This document shows positions 27,823-37,086 of a stretch of DNA of 64,000 nt, one piece after another. The notes under the pieces were generated by a model, which saw only the letters and a list, made by a program, of their open reading frames with translations, made no database searches and had not been told where the DNA came from. A program made the translations under genes and the position numbers. Location: contig NZ_CP090898.1 of assembly GCF_023078835.1 (NCBI RefSeq), positions 1,862,045-1,926,044 on the forward strand, given 5' to 3'. Origin of the DNA: Synechococcus sp. NB0720_010. Its GTDB lineage: Bacteria; Cyanobacteriota; Cyanobacteriia; PCC-6307; Cyanobiaceae. Numbering within the stretch: position 1 is the stretch's first letter; each line of letters opens with the position of its first letter.

Positions 27823-30174
27823 GTGTCTCCAGAGCTCGAGCCAGCAGCCCAGCCGGTGGCGCCGCTCTTGCTGGATGTGGAGGGCATGAAGTGCGGCGGT
27901 TGTGTCCGCGCGGTGGAACAGCGCTTGCTGGCCCAACCCGGAGTGCGGCAGGCCAGCGTGAATTTGCTCAACCGGACGGCCTGGGTGGGACTGGACCCCG
28001 ACGTCCAGGAACCAGCCCAGCCCTTAATTGAGGCCCTGGCGGCGATGGGCTACTCCGCCGCGTTGCGGAGCCTCGATGACGAGGACCGGCCCTTGAGCCT
28101 GGCGCAGCGGCAGCAACAGTTCAGTTGGTGGCAGCGCTGGCGCCAGCTGATGGTGGCGCTTCTGCTGCTCGTGTTCTCGGTCTTCGGGCACCTGGCGGAA
28201 GCCGGTCAGCTGCCCCTTGCCCCCCTGGCGGACATTCGCCTGCATGCGCTGGTGGCGACCGCGGCTCTGCTGCTGCCGGGGCGCCCGATCTTGGTTCAGG
28301 GTTGGCGTTCCGCCTGGGCCGGTGCCCCGGGAATGGACACCCTGGTGGGCTTGGGGATGGGCAGTGCCTACCTCGCGAGCCTGGTGGCCTTGCTCTGGCC
28401 GGCGGTTGGCTGGCAGTGCTTCTTCAACGAGCCGGTGATGCTGCTGGGCTTCGTTTTGATGGGGCGTTTCCTCGAGGAGCGGGCACGCTTTCGCACCGGA
28501 CGGGCGCTGCAGGAGTTGGCCCGTTTGCAACCGGATCAGGCTCTGCTGGTGTTGGGCAGTGGCGCTCAGGTGCGGCTCGAGCCGGTGCGCGTCGGCGCCC
28601 TGCGCCCGGGGGATCGCCTGCGGCTGCTGCCGGGGGATCGGGTCCCGGTGGACAGCCGCGTGCTCGAGGGCAAGTCGAGCTTGGATGTCTCCAGCCTGAC
28701 CGGTGAACCCCTGCCGTTGCTGGCGGGTGTCGGTCAGGAGCTCGCGGCGGGTTCCTTGAATCTGCAGGCGACCCTGGAGCTTGAGGTGCTGCGCCCCGGC
28801 CGCGAGAGCGCCGTGGCGCGAATCATTGCTTTGGTGGAAAGCGCTCAGGCCCGCAAGGCGCCGATTCAAACCCTCACCGATCGGGTGGCGGGGCGCTTCA
28901 GCGTCGTGGTGATGCTGTTGGCCCTGGGCACGTTCTTGTTCTGGTGGTTGATTGGCGCCCAGCTCTGGCCGCACGTCTTAAGCGCTGCACCGGCACTCCA
29001 CCAGCACGGCGGGCACCGCAGCCTGGGCTTGGCGGCTGAAACACCGTTTGTCCTGGGACTTCAGCTCAGCATCGCGGTCCTGGTGGTGGCCTGCCCTTGC
29101 GCCTTGGGACTGGCGACGCCAACGGCCATCACCGTGGGGAGTGGCCGGGCCGCGCGTTCGGGGGTGCTGTTTCGCGGTGGCGATGTGATCGAGGCGGCCT
29201 CCCGTCTGGGCACGCTCTTCTTTGACAAGACGGGGACGCTGACGGTCGGTCGCCCCACGGTGCGGGCCGTGATGCTGGCTGACCCTGGCGGCAGCGAATC
29301 GACCCTGATTCAGCTGGCGGCCAGCCTGGAGGCGCAGACCCGTCACCCTCTGGCCCATGCCCTGTTGCAGCGGGCGCAGCAGCTGGAGCTCCCGCTGCTC
29401 GAGGTGAGCGAAGCCAGCACCCTGGCTGGCGATGGCGTGCAAGCCCAGGTCACGGGCCATGGCCTGGCTCGGGTGGGACGACCAGCCTGGTTGCTCCAGG
29501 AGGGAGTGGAGATGGCCGAGGAGCATCGGCTGTGGTGGAGCGCGCAGGAAGAGCAGGGTGCGACGGTTGTGGCGGTCGCCACAAGTCAGTTGCAGGGCCT
29601 GATCGCCCTGGATGATCAGCCGCGTGGGGATGCTCCAGAGGCCCTGGCCCAGCTGCGCTCCATGGGACTGCGGTTGGGGTTGTTGAGCGGCGACCGCCAG
29701 GCGCCTGTGCGGCACCTGGCCAGCCAGTTGGGCTTGCCGCAAGAGGAGTTGGCCTGGGAACTGCTGCCGCAGCAGAAGCTGGAGCGGATCGATCAGGCAC
29801 GTTCGGCCTCGAGCGGACCGGTGGGGATGGTGGGAGATGGCATTAATGACGCACCGGCCTTGGCCGCGGCAGACCTGGGTATAGCCGTTGGAACGGGAAC
29901 CCAGATCGCCATCGATACCGCTGATTTGGTGGTGCTCGGCGAACGCCTGGAGGCGATCCCGATGGCGCTACGGCTCGCGCGTCAAACCATGGCCAAGGTG
30001 AGGCAAAACCTGATTTGGGCCTTTGGCTACAACCTGGTGGTGTTGCCCATCGCCGCCGGGGTGCTCCTGCCAGGCTTTGGCGTCGTGCTGTCACCCCCGC
30101 TGGCAGCTCTGTTGATGGCAATGAGCTCAATCACTGTTGTCGTGAACGCACTGTTGTTGGGGCGCCATGACTAG
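27823..30174 (+). CDS. Copper-type P1B-ATPase
   Basis: A 783-residue heavy-metal ATPase. An N-terminal HMA domain holds the metal-binding EGMKCGGCVRAVE (GMxCxxC). The transmembrane CPC ion site is VLVVACPCALGLATPTA, the phosphorylated Asp lies in FFDKTGTLTVGRP, and the hinge is MVGDGINDAPALAAADLGI. In cyanobacteria such pumps (CtaA, PacS) move copper toward the thylakoid for plastocyanin and cytochrome oxidase. The ycf3-ATPase-tmk-holB order favours CtaA, but I cannot separate the two safely. GTG 27823 is the start. It overlaps tmk by 8 bp. Confidence 0.9.
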   Translation: MSPELEPAAQPVAPLLLDVEGMKCGGCVRAVEQRLLAQPGVRQASVNLLNRTAWVGLDPDVQEPAQPLIEALAAMGYSAALRSLDDEDRPLSLAQRQQQFSWWQRWRQLMVALLLLVFSVFGHLAEAGQLPLAPLADIRLHALVATAALLLPGRPILVQGWRSAWAGAPGMDTLVGLGMGSAYLASLVALLWPAVGWQCFFNEPVMLLGFVLMGRFLEERARFRTGRALQELARLQPDQALLVLGSGAQVRLEPVRVGALRPGDRLRLLPGDRVPVDSRVLEGKSSLDVSSLTGEPLPLLAGVGQELAAGSLNLQATLELEVLRPGRESAVARIIALVESAQARKAPIQTLTDRVAGRFSVVVMLLALGTFLFWWLIGAQLWPHVLSAAPALHQHGGHRSLGLAAETPFVLGLQLSIAVLVVACPCALGLATPTAITVGSGRAARSGVLFRGGDVIEAASRLGTLFFDKTGTLTVGRPTVRAVMLADPGGSESTLIQLAASLEAQTRHPLAHALLQRAQQLELPLLEVSEASTLAGDGVQAQVTGHGLARVGRPAWLLQEGVEMAEEHRLWWSAQEEQGATVVAVATSQLQGLIALDDQPRGDAPEALAQLRSMGLRLGLLSGDRQAPVRHLASQLGLPQEELAWELLPQQKLERIDQARSASSGPVGMVGDGINDAPALAAADLGIAVGTGTQIAIDTADLVVLGERLEAIPMALRLARQTMAKVRQNLIWAFGYNLVVLPIAAGVLLPGFGVVLSPPLAALLMAMSSITVVVNALLLGRHD

Positions 30175-30811
30175 GCGGGGTCGTTTTCTGGTCCTGGAGG
30201 GCATCGACGGCTGTGGCAAGACCACCCAGATCGAAGCCCTGAAGCAGTGGTTGCCCAGCAGCGGCTTGATGCCGGAGGGGGCGCAGTTGCTGGTGACCCG
30301 AGAGCCAGGTGGCACGGCCTTGGGCCAGGCCCTGCGCCAACTGCTGCTGCATCCGCCTGGGGACGCCGCCCCGGAGTCCACGGCGGAGTTGCTCCTCTAC
30401 GCGGCCGATCGCGCTCAGCACGTTCAGCAGCGCATCGCTCCGGCCCTGGAGGCCGGCCACTGGGTGCTGAGCGATCGCTTTGTGGGGTCGACGGCGGCCT
30501 ATCAGGGCTACGGCCGCGGCCTCTCCTTGGCGTTGATTGAGCAGCTGGCTGGAATCGCGACCGCCGGGCTGGAACCCGATCTCACGGCCTTGCTGGAGAT
30601 CCCCTTGGCGGAGTCCCTGCGCCGCCGAGGCCATCGCCCGGCCGATCGCATCGAAGCCAGCGGCGAGGCCTTCCTGGCCCGGGTCTGTGCTGGTTTCACG
30701 GCCTTGGCCCAGCAATACGGCTGGTGCCGCATTGAGGCCAGCCAATCGCCAGAGGCAGTCAGCGCAGCCCTGCAGGCCGCCATCCAAGCCACCTGCACCA
30801 GCGATGGCTGA
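30167..30811 (+). CDS. tmk: Thymidylate kinase
   Basis: Phosphorylates dTMP to dTDP. It has 214 residues. The P-loop is FLVLEGIDGCGKTTQIEAL, the dTMP-binding DR motif is VLSDRFVGSTAAYQGYGRGL, and LVTREPGGTALGQALRQLLL carries the substrate-binding arginines. It overlaps the P-ATPase (8 bp) upstream and holB (8 bp) downstream. Confidence 0.96.
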   Translation: MTRRGRFLVLEGIDGCGKTTQIEALKQWLPSSGLMPEGAQLLVTREPGGTALGQALRQLLLHPPGDAAPESTAELLLYAADRAQHVQQRIAPALEAGHWVLSDRFVGSTAAYQGYGRGLSLALIEQLAGIATAGLEPDLTALLEIPLAESLRRRGHRPADRIEASGEAFLARVCAGFTALAQQYGWCRIEASQSPEAVSAALQAAIQATCTSDG

Positions 30812-31760
30812 GCTGTTTGACGATCTGCTGGGGCAGCCCCAGGCGGTGGCCCTTCTGACTGCGGGACTGCAGCACCAGCGTCTGGCTCCGGCCTATCTCT
30901 TTTGCGGTCCCGACGGAGTGGGTCGTCGTCTGGCGGCATTGCGCTTCCTGGAGGGAGTGATTGCTGGGCTGGATGGCTCCCCTTCGGTGAGGCGTCGGCT
31001 GCAGGACGGCAACCATCCCGATTTGCTGTGGGTGGAGCCCACCTACTCCGACAAGGGTCAGCTGGTGCCGGCATCCCAGGCGGAGGCCTCCGGCGTGAGT
31101 CGCAAGGCGCCCCCCCAGTTGCGCCTCGAGCAGGTCCGGGCCGTGTCGCAGTTTTTGGCCCGCCGACCGGTGGAGTCCCCCCGCTGCCTGGTGGTGATGG
31201 AGACCGTGGAGGCGATGGCCGAGGGCGCTGCCAATGCCCTGCTGAAGACCCTGGAGGAGCCCGGCGACGGGATGTTGATCCTGCTGACGGCCTCTCCGGA
31301 TCGGCTGCTCAGCACGATTCGCTCCCGCTGCCAGTCGATCGCCTTCGCGCGGCTTGAACCCCAATTGCTGGAGGCGGTGCTGCAGCGCCATGGCCACGGG
31401 GGAATGGCCCAGGCCGGTGACCCGCCGGAGCTGCTGGAACTCGCGGCCGGCTCCCCAGGTGCCCTGCTGGAGCAACGGGCCCAATGGCAGGCCTTGCCGG
31501 AGGGCTTGGCCGAGCGTTGCAGCGCTTTTTCAGGCGGCGATGCAGCGCAGACCCCGCTGGTGGCCCTCTCCTTGGCCCGGGACCTGTGTGAGGCTCTGGA
31601 TGTGGAGCAGCAGCTCTGGTTGTTGAACTGGTGGCAGCTGCGTCTCTGGCGTCAACGCCAGGATTCAGTCCCCTTGAAGCGCCTGGAGCAGCTCAGGGGG
31701 CAGCTGCGCAGCTACGTGCAACCGCGCTTGGCCTGGGAGGTGGCGTTGCTGTCGCTTTAG
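30804..31760 (+). CDS. holB: DNA polymerase III subunit delta' (HolB)
   Basis: Clamp-loader subunit. It has 318 residues from ATG 30804 ([18 protein letters not shown]). The AAA+ core is seen in [20 protein letters not shown] (a degenerate P-loop), [40 protein letters not shown] and the SRC-type arginine motif in [12 protein letters not shown]. The frame is open far upstream of 30804 but that part lies over tmk. It converges on rpaA with a four-base overlap. Confidence 0.93.
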   Translation: MAELFDDLLGQPQAVALLTAGLQHQRLAPAYLFCGPDGVGRRLAALRFLEGVIAGLDGSPSVRRRLQDGNHPDLLWVEPTYSDKGQLVPASQAEASGVSRKAPPQLRLEQVRAVSQFLARRPVESPRCLVVMETVEAMAEGAANALLKTLEEPGDGMLILLTASPDRLLSTIRSRCQSIAFARLEPQLLEAVLQRHGHGGMAQAGDPPELLELAAGSPGALLEQRAQWQALPEGLAERCSAFSGGDAAQTPLVALSLARDLCEALDVEQQLWLLNWWQLRLWRQRQDSVPLKRLEQLRGQLRSYVQPRLAWEVALLSL

Positions 31761-32527
31761 GCGGCCGTGCGCCGGTTGTCGCGGGCCTGCTGCACCAGTT
31801 GGGCCAGCTCCTCTTGATGGTCTCCGCTGGGGAGCTCTAGGCAGTAGCCAGCGCCGTAGACGGTCTTGATGAAGCGAGGTTTGCGGGGATCGGGCTCGAG
31901 CTTGGTGCGCAGGTGACGGACGTGGACGCGGATCGTTTCGATGTCGTCGTCGGGCTCGTAGCCCCAGACCTCTTTGAGAATCAGTGAGGGGGCCACGGTC
32001 TGGCCATGGCGCTGCAGCAGGCAGTGGAGCAGTTCGAACTCCAGGTGCGTCAGCCGCACGGGCTCGTCAAACCAGATCGCCTCAAAGCGCTCGGGGACGA
32101 GTGTCAGGCAGCCGTAGTTGAGGATTTCGTTGTGCTTGGTCGAGAGCGGCGCGCGATCGGAGCGGCGCAGGAGCGCTTTGATCCGCACCAGGAGCTCTTC
32201 GAGGTCAAACGGCTTCGCGAGGTAGTCGTCTGCACCGGAGTTGAAGCCGCTGACCTTGTCTTTGGTGCTCCCTAGGGCGGTGAGCATCAGCACCGGGATG
32301 CGGGAGGTGCGCTCATCGCGCCGGAGTCGCTGGCAGAGGGTCAGACCGTCGACCTTGGGCAGCATCAGATCCAGCAGGACCAGATCGGGGGTGTACTGCA
32401 GGGCCAGTGCTTGGCCTTTGATGCCGTCCTCGGCCCGCTGCACGTCGAAGCCGCTGTGCTCCAGGTGTCCGGCCACAAGCTCGCGCATGTCGCCGTCGTC
32501 TTCGATCAGCAGGATGCAGGGCTTCAT
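31757..32527 (-). CDS. rpaA: OmpR-type response regulator RpaA
   Basis: Master output regulator of the Kai circadian clock, phosphorylated by SasA and dephosphorylated with CikA help. It has 256 residues. The receiver has the phospho-acceptor in [18 protein letters not shown] and the switch Lys in [20 protein letters not shown]. The winged helix has [39 protein letters not shown] and the end [13 protein letters not shown]. The [20 protein letters not shown] stretch marks RpaA rather than RpaB. Confidence 0.92.
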   Translation of the reverse strand: MKPCILLIEDDGDMRELVAGHLEHSGFDVQRAEDGIKGQALALQYTPDLVLLDLMLPKVDGLTLCQRLRRDERTSRIPVLMLTALGSTKDKVSGFNSGADDYLAKPFDLEELLVRIKALLRRSDRAPLSTKHNEILNYGCLTLVPERFEAIWFDEPVRLTHLEFELLHCLLQRHGQTVAPSLILKEVWGYEPDDDIETIRVHVRHLRTKLEPDPRKPRFIKTVYGAGYCLELPSGDHQEELAQLVQQARDNRRTAA

Positions 32528-32602
32528 GACTGGCTCCTCGGTAAACGGGGTCGCGGTTGCAGTGAAGGGCCGAAGTTCACCGTCGGTATTCTCCGCGGCT
32601 TT

Positions 32603-32618
32603 TTGTGCTTCTGCACAA
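32603..32618. promoter_or_regulatory. Palindrome upstream of rpaA
   Basis: Perfect half-sites TTGTGC and GCACAA with four bases between, 76 to 91 bp before the rpaA ATG. The form resembles a dimeric repressor or activator site. It does not match the NtcA (GTA-N8-TAC) or LexA patterns known to me. The regulator is unknown. Confidence 0.4.
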
Positions 32619-32794
32619 CATTGCTTCGCCTTGGCTTTGGCCTCTCGGCCAGCTGGCTTCAGTGCTGGAGACGGATCTGGGTAAATCGCCTCGGATCGCT
32701 CGGGTCTGAATCTTCAGCTTTTCTTTCGTCTTCTGGGTTGCGATTCCGGGTCGTTTGTTGTGAAGCGATTGCTGGCTTGAGATCAATGGCCAGC

Positions 32795-32824
32795 AAAAAG
32801 CCCCAGCCATGGGGCTGGGGCTTT
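32795..32824 (-). terminator. Terminator of tRNA-Asn
   Basis: On the minus strand, the stem AGCCCCAGCC / GGCTGGGGCT with a four-base CCAT loop is followed by five U's. It lies just after the tRNA 3' end, as expected. Confidence 0.85.
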
Positions 32825-32830
32825 GAGAAA

Positions 32831-32902
32831 CTCCCCGGGCGGGATTCGAACCTGCGACCAATCGATTAACAGTCGACCGCTCTACCGCTGAGCTACCGAG
32901 GA
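32831..32902 (-). tRNA. trnN: tRNA-Asn (GTT anticodon)
   Basis: A 72-nt cloverleaf on the minus strand. The acceptor TCCTCGG pairs with CCGGGGA, followed by discriminator G. The D arm is GCTCAGCGGTAGAGC, the anticodon loop CTGTTAA carries GTT, and the T arm is GCAGGTTCGAATCCCGC. CCA is not encoded, as usual in cyanobacteria. Confidence 0.96.
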
Positions 32903-32935
32903 ATGATCCCTGTCGGGACCCGAAGAACATACCTT

Positions 32936-33631
32936 TCAGCCCTTCCTCGTCGCAAGGGGCCTGAGCTGGTTCTGGAGGGTTGTGCCGGCTTGCCAGGGAC
33001 CGATGCTGCCCCGTTCCATCAGCGCGGCACCGTCGCACCAGTTCAGTTCCTCCAGTCGGTGCGTGATCCAGAGGGCGGTGATGGGTTGCTCGCCGCGGTG
33101 GCAGAGCTGATGGATCAGGTTGATGACTTCCTGTTGGCTGGTCTCATCGAGTAGGGCGGTGGGCTCGTCGAGCAGCAGCAGCTGGGCGTCGCTCGCCAGC
33201 GCTCCGGCGATCGCCAGGCGTTGCTTCTGGCCCCCACTGAGGCTGTGGATGGGGCGTTGGCGAAAGCCCCCAAGGCCCACCTGCTGGAGTGCATGGGTGA
33301 CGCGCTCCAGCCGTTCGCTGCTCGGCAGATGGCTGGGAAGCGAGAGCTCGATGTCGCTGCCGCAGCTGGGCAGCAGCAGCTGGTGATCGGGGTTTTGGAA
33401 CACCAAGGCCGGCTTGAGGGGGCGCTGCAGTTGGCCCTCGCTTGGCTCCAGCAGGCCGGCGATCAAGCGCAGCAGCGTGCTTTTGCCGCAGCCATTGCCG
33501 CCCACCAGCATCCAGAGGCCCGGGCGAGGAATGGAGAAGCTGCAGTGGTTGAGGGCGCGATGGCCGGTCGGCCAGGTGAAACCCAGTCGATCGGCCAGGA
33601 GAGCGGGCTGCCCTCCGCCTGCCTCAGCCAT
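32936..33631 (-). CDS. ABC transporter ATP-binding protein, CbiO/ECF-like
   Basis: A 231-residue ATPase from ATG 33631. Walker A is [13 protein letters not shown], the Q-loop region [20 protein letters not shown] is typical of energy-coupling-factor ATPases (the QNPDxQ motif), the signature is [15 protein letters not shown], and Walker B is [13 protein letters not shown]. The QNPDHQ motif points to vitamin or metal uptake by an ECF transporter, whose membrane parts are not in this window. The extended frame to 33706 overlaps the UPF0367 gene by more and is less likely. Confidence 0.87.
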   Translation of the reverse strand: MAEAGGGQPALLADRLGFTWPTGHRALNHCSFSIPRPGLWMLVGGNGCGKSTLLRLIAGLLEPSEGQLQRPLKPALVFQNPDHQLLLPSCGSDIELSLPSHLPSSERLERVTHALQQVGLGGFRQRPIHSLSGGQKQRLAIAGALASDAQLLLLDEPTALLDETSQQEVINLIHQLCHRGEQPITALWITHRLEELNWCDGAALMERGSIGPWQAGTTLQNQLRPLATRKG

Positions 33632-33887
33632 CGAAGCTGAAGCCAGGGCGCTTGCTGCCGCCACCGAGGCTGGATTTTTCGTAGGTCTGAACGGCCACGA
33701 CCTCACTGGTCAGCAGGCTGATGCGCTTGCTCTCTTCTTTTTCGCAGGTCAGCTCCAGCAGGCGGGGCTGGCCGGACTCCATGGCCTGTTTGATCTGGTT
33801 GTAGAGATCCTGCGCGGCGCTTTGCTCCTTGCGCTGGACCGCGACGGGCATCGGGCTCAGCTTCAACGAGAGCTCAATTACAAACAC
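33624..33887 (-). CDS. UPF0367 family protein
   Basis: An 87-residue conserved cyanobacterial protein. It opens [20 protein letters not shown], has [19 protein letters not shown] in the middle, and ends [20 protein letters not shown], the conserved Gly-rich and RPGF tail. Function is unknown. It lies divergent to psbD and overlaps the ABC ATPase by 8 bp, so the two are co-transcribed. Confidence 0.9.
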   Translation of the reverse strand: MFVIELSLKLSPMPVAVQRKEQSAAQDLYNQIKQAMESGQPRLLELTCEKEESKRISLLTSEVVAVQTYEKSSLGGGSKRPGFSFDG

Positions 33888-34059
33888 AGGAGCAGAGTTT
33901 CAAGCAGGCTCCACTCTGGCGAACCGGCGCACCGGCTGCTGTTGGCCTGAGTACATCTACTCATTCGCTCCTTGGTCGCGATGGAAATTGCCCCAGGGCT
34001 CGCCGCCAGCTGCGCGTTACCCGTACAGTGCGCGTGTAACGCTTCATGAAGCCGCTCTC
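33888..34059. promoter_or_regulatory. Divergent promoter region UPF0367 / psbD
   Basis: 172 bp between the starts. It should hold the light-responsive psbD promoter and 5' untranslated region. I found no clear tandem HLR1 repeat, but an inverted repeat lies just upstream of the psbD start (separate entry). Confidence 0.5.
34014..34042 (+). promoter_or_regulatory. Inverted repeat in the psbD leader
   Basis: Arms GCGTTAC (34014-34020) and GTAACGC (34036-34042) are perfect complements separated by 15 bp, ending 17 bp before the psbD ATG. It could fold in the mRNA leader near the ribosome site or act as a protein-binding site. Confidence 0.45.
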
Positions 34060-35115
34060 ATGACGATCGCTGTAGGGCGCGCGCCGCAGCGGGGATGGTT
34101 CGACGTCCTCGATGACTGGCTCAAGCGCGACCGCTTCGTTTTTGTCGGGTGGTCGGGTCTGCTCCTGTTCCCCACTGCCTATCTGGCACTGGGTGGCTGG
34201 CTGACCGGCACCACCTTTGTCACCTCCTGGTACACCCACGGCATTGCCAGCTCCTATCTGGAGGGCTGCAACTTCCTCACCGCTGCGGTGAGCAGCCCGG
34301 CTGATGCCATGGGCCACTCTCTCCTTCTGCTCTGGGGCCCAGAAGCCCAGGGCGATTTCGTGCGCTGGTGCCAGCTCGGCGGCCTGTGGACCTTCGTGGC
34401 CCTGCACGGCGCCTTCTCCCTGATCGGCTTCATGCTGCGTCAGTTCGAGATTGCCCGTCTGGTCGGCATTCGTCCCTACAACGCCATCGCCTTCTCCGGC
34501 CCGATTGCGGTGTTCGTCAGTGTTTTCCTGATGTACCCCCTCGGCCAGAGCAGCTGGTTCTTCGCTCCGAGCTTCGGCGTGGCAGCGATCTTCCGCTTCC
34601 TGCTGTTCCTCCAGGGCTTCCACAACTGGACCCTGAACCCCTTCCACATGATGGGCGTGGCCGGCATCCTCGGCGGCGCTCTGCTGTGCGCCATCCACGG
34701 CGCCACGGTGGAGAACACGCTGTTTGAGGACAGCGAGCAGGCCAACACCTTCAAGGCGTTTGAGCCCACACAGGAAGAAGAGACCTATTCGATGGTCACC
34801 GCCAACCGCTTCTGGAGCCAGATCTTCGGGATCGCGTTCTCCAACAAGCGCTGGCTGCACTTCTTCATGCTGTTCGTGCCCGTCATGGGCCTCTGGACCA
34901 GCTCCATCGGCATCATTGGCCTGGCCCTCAACCTGCGTGCCTACGACTTCGTGTCGCAGGAGATCCGCGCTGCTGAGGACCCCGAGTTCGAGACCTTCTA
35001 CACGAAGAACATTCTTCTGAACGAAGGCCTGCGCGCCTGGATGGCCCCCGCGGACCAACCGCACGAAAACTTCGTCTTCCCTGAAGAGGTTCTGCCCCGC
35101 GGCAACGCCCTCTGA
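34060..35115 (+). CDS. psbD: Photosystem II D2 protein
   Basis: Reaction-centre subunit binding P680, pheophytin and the QA plastoquinone. It has 351 residues from ATG 34060 ([20 protein letters not shown]), the standard length. The QA/iron region has [20 protein letters not shown] and [17 protein letters not shown], with the iron-ligand histidines. The C-terminus [17 protein letters not shown] is complete. psbC normally overlaps the psbD end in the psbDC operon; here a terminator follows 40 bp after the stop, so this is a solitary copy. The open frame upstream of 34060 is non-coding leader. Confidence 0.97.
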   Translation: MTIAVGRAPQRGWFDVLDDWLKRDRFVFVGWSGLLLFPTAYLALGGWLTGTTFVTSWYTHGIASSYLEGCNFLTAAVSSPADAMGHSLLLLWGPEAQGDFVRWCQLGGLWTFVALHGAFSLIGFMLRQFEIARLVGIRPYNAIAFSGPIAVFVSVFLMYPLGQSSWFFAPSFGVAAIFRFLLFLQGFHNWTLNPFHMMGVAGILGGALLCAIHGATVENTLFEDSEQANTFKAFEPTQEEETYSMVTANRFWSQIFGIAFSNKRWLHFFMLFVPVMGLWTSSIGIIGLALNLRAYDFVSQEIRAAEDPEFETFYTKNILLNEGLRAWMAPADQPHENFVFPEEVLPRGNAL

Positions 35116-35155
35116 TTCAAATGGTTTGACATCTCACGCCTGGCGTGGACACCCT

Positions 35156-35180
35156 GCGCCCCTTCGGGGGCGCTTTTTTA
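35156..35180 (+). terminator. Terminator of psbD
   Basis: Stem GCGCCCC / GGGGCGC with a TTCG tetraloop, followed by six T's. It lies 40 bp after the psbD stop and shows that no psbC is co-transcribed. Confidence 0.92.
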
Positions 35181-35185
35181 TTGCC

Positions 35186-36784
35186 CTAATCGAAGGTCAG
35201 CTGTTCATGGACAAAGCCGCTGGGGTCCCACCAACCCAGATCGGCTGAGCGATAGGCCAGCACGTTGAACATGCCGCGCATGTGGTGATAGCTGATGTGG
35301 CAGTGGAAGGCCCAGATGCCTGGGTGGATGGCATCAAAGGCAATGCGGCAGCTGCCGCCCTTGGGCACCAGCACGGTGTCGCGCATCGGACCGGAGAACG
35401 GCTGCCCGTTGATTTCGATCACCTGGAATTCATGGCCATGCAGGTGCATCGGATGGCCCATCGGGGTTTCGTTGCTGAAGACCATCTCCACCCGTTGTCC
35501 CTCCTCGACCCAGTAGGGATCGCGGTAGGGATAAAAGCGATCGTTGAGGCCCCAGCGGTACTGCGGGGCGGGGCCGGTGAGCGCCACGGGAATGGTGTTG
35601 TCCGCCGGTTTCTTGGGGAGGGGTTGCTGTGCCTTGAGTTGCTTGTCCTGGGTGAAGTCCAGGCGTCCGGTCCACTGCTGGGTTTGCGGGGCCAGGTTCG
35701 GGATCGCCTGTCCGGGCGCTGTACGTAGGACGACGCCACAGCGCAGGTTGCTCTGCTCGCCGCAGGCCAGCAGCGGGAAAACCCCCGGCGTCTCCGGCAG
35801 GCGGATCCGCAGGGTGAGCCGTTGGGCGATGGCCAGCTGGAACACCGAACCGCGGATCGGCTCCACCGGGTTGGCGTCGGTGCGCAGGAGTTCTCCCTCC
35901 AGCTCGCCGAGGTCCAGGAAGAAGTTCATGAAGGCGCTGGCGGCGATCCAGCGAATGGCCACGGTCTCCCCGGGTCGGGCCTCGATCACCTGGGGTGCGT
36001 CCAGGCTGCGCTCGTTGGCCAGCAGGGCGTCATAGACCACATCCGGCAGCATCAAGCGCCCGGGTTTGCGCTGCCAGCTGAAGCTCTCGGCTGCTGCATC
36101 CCATTGCTGCGTAAGCAGGGGCCGAGGCTGCTGCCAATCAAAGTTTTGGAGCGAGCGGGCCATGGCGGTGTCGCCGCCCCGCTTGCCGGAGACGATGTTG
36201 CTGAGGATGGTGTTGGCCGGTGTGAAGCTGAAATCCCTCAGGGTGACCGTGACGGTTTGGTCCGCCCATTGCTCCTGTTCCTCGCTGAGGATCACGAAGG
36301 GCTCAGCGACAAAGCTCTGGGTTTGCAAGCCGTAGTGGGAATGCATCCAGAAGGTGCCGTCCTGCTGGAGCGGGTAATGGATGCGTTGGCGCTCCCCCGG
36401 CGGGATGGGGGGTTGGGTGACATAGGGCACCCCATCCATCGGATTGGGAAGGATCAGACCATGCCAATGAATGGTGGTGGGAACCGGCAGTCGGTTTACC
36501 AGCTCCAGATTGACGCCGGCCTCCCGGCTGGTGGTGTACCCCCGTTCCCCAGTGACCTGTCGAATGCAGCCCCGCTCCACTTGTCGCCCCAGCACGGTGA
36601 TGGGTGCGGTGGTGATTTCCAGAACGGTGGTGGCTGGATTGGTGGGCACCTGGAAGGTGGCCTGGCCGATGAATCGGCTCCAACTGCTCTTGGCTTTGGC
36701 CTGGGCTTGCTTGAGCAGCTCCAGTGCCGTGCCCCCAAAGGCGGCCCCCAGCAGTCCGAGCTGGAGTAAGGCGCGACGACGCAT
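35186..36784 (-). CDS. Multicopper oxidase
   Basis: A 532-residue laccase-like enzyme, exported by a probable N-terminal signal (RRRALLQLGLLGAAFGGTAL). All four copper-binding blocks are present: TTIHWHGLILPNPMDG, FWMHSHYGLQTQ, HPMHLHGHEFQV and WAFHCHISYHHMRGM. The last gives the type-1 copper Cys and His with axial Met. Relatives oxidise phenols, Cu(I), Fe(II) or Mn(II) in the periplasm. Its substrate is not known. It converges on psbD across the terminator. Three-domain length is normal for the family. Confidence 0.93.
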   Translation of the reverse strand: MRRRALLQLGLLGAAFGGTALELLKQAQAKAKSSWSRFIGQATFQVPTNPATTVLEITTAPITVLGRQVERGCIRQVTGERGYTTSREAGVNLELVNRLPVPTTIHWHGLILPNPMDGVPYVTQPPIPPGERQRIHYPLQQDGTFWMHSHYGLQTQSFVAEPFVILSEEQEQWADQTVTVTLRDFSFTPANTILSNIVSGKRGGDTAMARSLQNFDWQQPRPLLTQQWDAAAESFSWQRKPGRLMLPDVVYDALLANERSLDAPQVIEARPGETVAIRWIAASAFMNFFLDLGELEGELLRTDANPVEPIRGSVFQLAIAQRLTLRIRLPETPGVFPLLACGEQSNLRCGVVLRTAPGQAIPNLAPQTQQWTGRLDFTQDKQLKAQQPLPKKPADNTIPVALTGPAPQYRWGLNDRFYPYRDPYWVEEGQRVEMVFSNETPMGHPMHLHGHEFQVIEINGQPFSGPMRDTVLVPKGGSCRIAFDAIHPGIWAFHCHISYHHMRGMFNVLAYRSADLGWWDPSGFVHEQLTFD

Positions 36785-36976
36785 TCGCAGCTGCTGTGCT
36801 GCTGGTTCTCTAGCCAGGGCGGGCGGTGTTGTCGCATCCGCAACGCCGTTCTTGGGTCAGCCTCGATAGGATTTGCGAGATCCGTTAGCAGTGATGTGGC
36901 GGCGCAGAACCCTTCGGGCGGAAGCGTTGCCGGATGCATTGCCGGCTAACAACAACCCCCACAGGAGGAGGTGCCC

Positions 36977-37030
36977 GTGTCCCACAGTTGTAAGAAGCAG
37001 GGTCTGCTGATCGCGGAGAACGCCGGCTGA
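36977..37030 (+). CDS. Possible 17-residue peptide ORF
   Basis: GTG 36977 lies eight bases after a perfect AGGAGG (36963-36968). The encoded peptide is MSHSCKKQGLLIAENAG, ending in TGA at 37030. Strong ribosome sites are scarce in this genome, so its presence is notable. Length is too short for any homology claim. Coding is uncertain. Confidence 0.35.
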   Translation: MSHSCKKQGLLIAENAG

Positions 37031-37086
37031 TTTCGGCGCCTCGTTCCTAGATCAAACGGTTCCGCGTCAGAGCGGACCCGGCGAGA

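Larger units (their letters stand above)
32528..32830. other. Intergenic region upstream of rpaA
   Basis: 303 bp without a recognised gene between the rpaA start and the tRNA. It holds the 5' region of rpaA with the palindrome at 32603-32618, and at its far end the tRNA terminator (32795-32824). The part between (about 32620-32790) shows no ORF with coding character and no further symmetry that I could see. Confidence 0.6.

Noticed and set aside
33829-34059. In-frame extension upstream of psbD.
   Set aside because: D2 homology starts exactly at ATG 34060 with the normal length; the upstream part overlaps the divergent UPF0367 gene and promoter.
36977-37030. tmRNA or its tag peptide in the intergenic region.
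   Set aside because: The peptide does not end like the known cyanobacterial tmRNA tags, and no tRNA-like acceptor ends are present.
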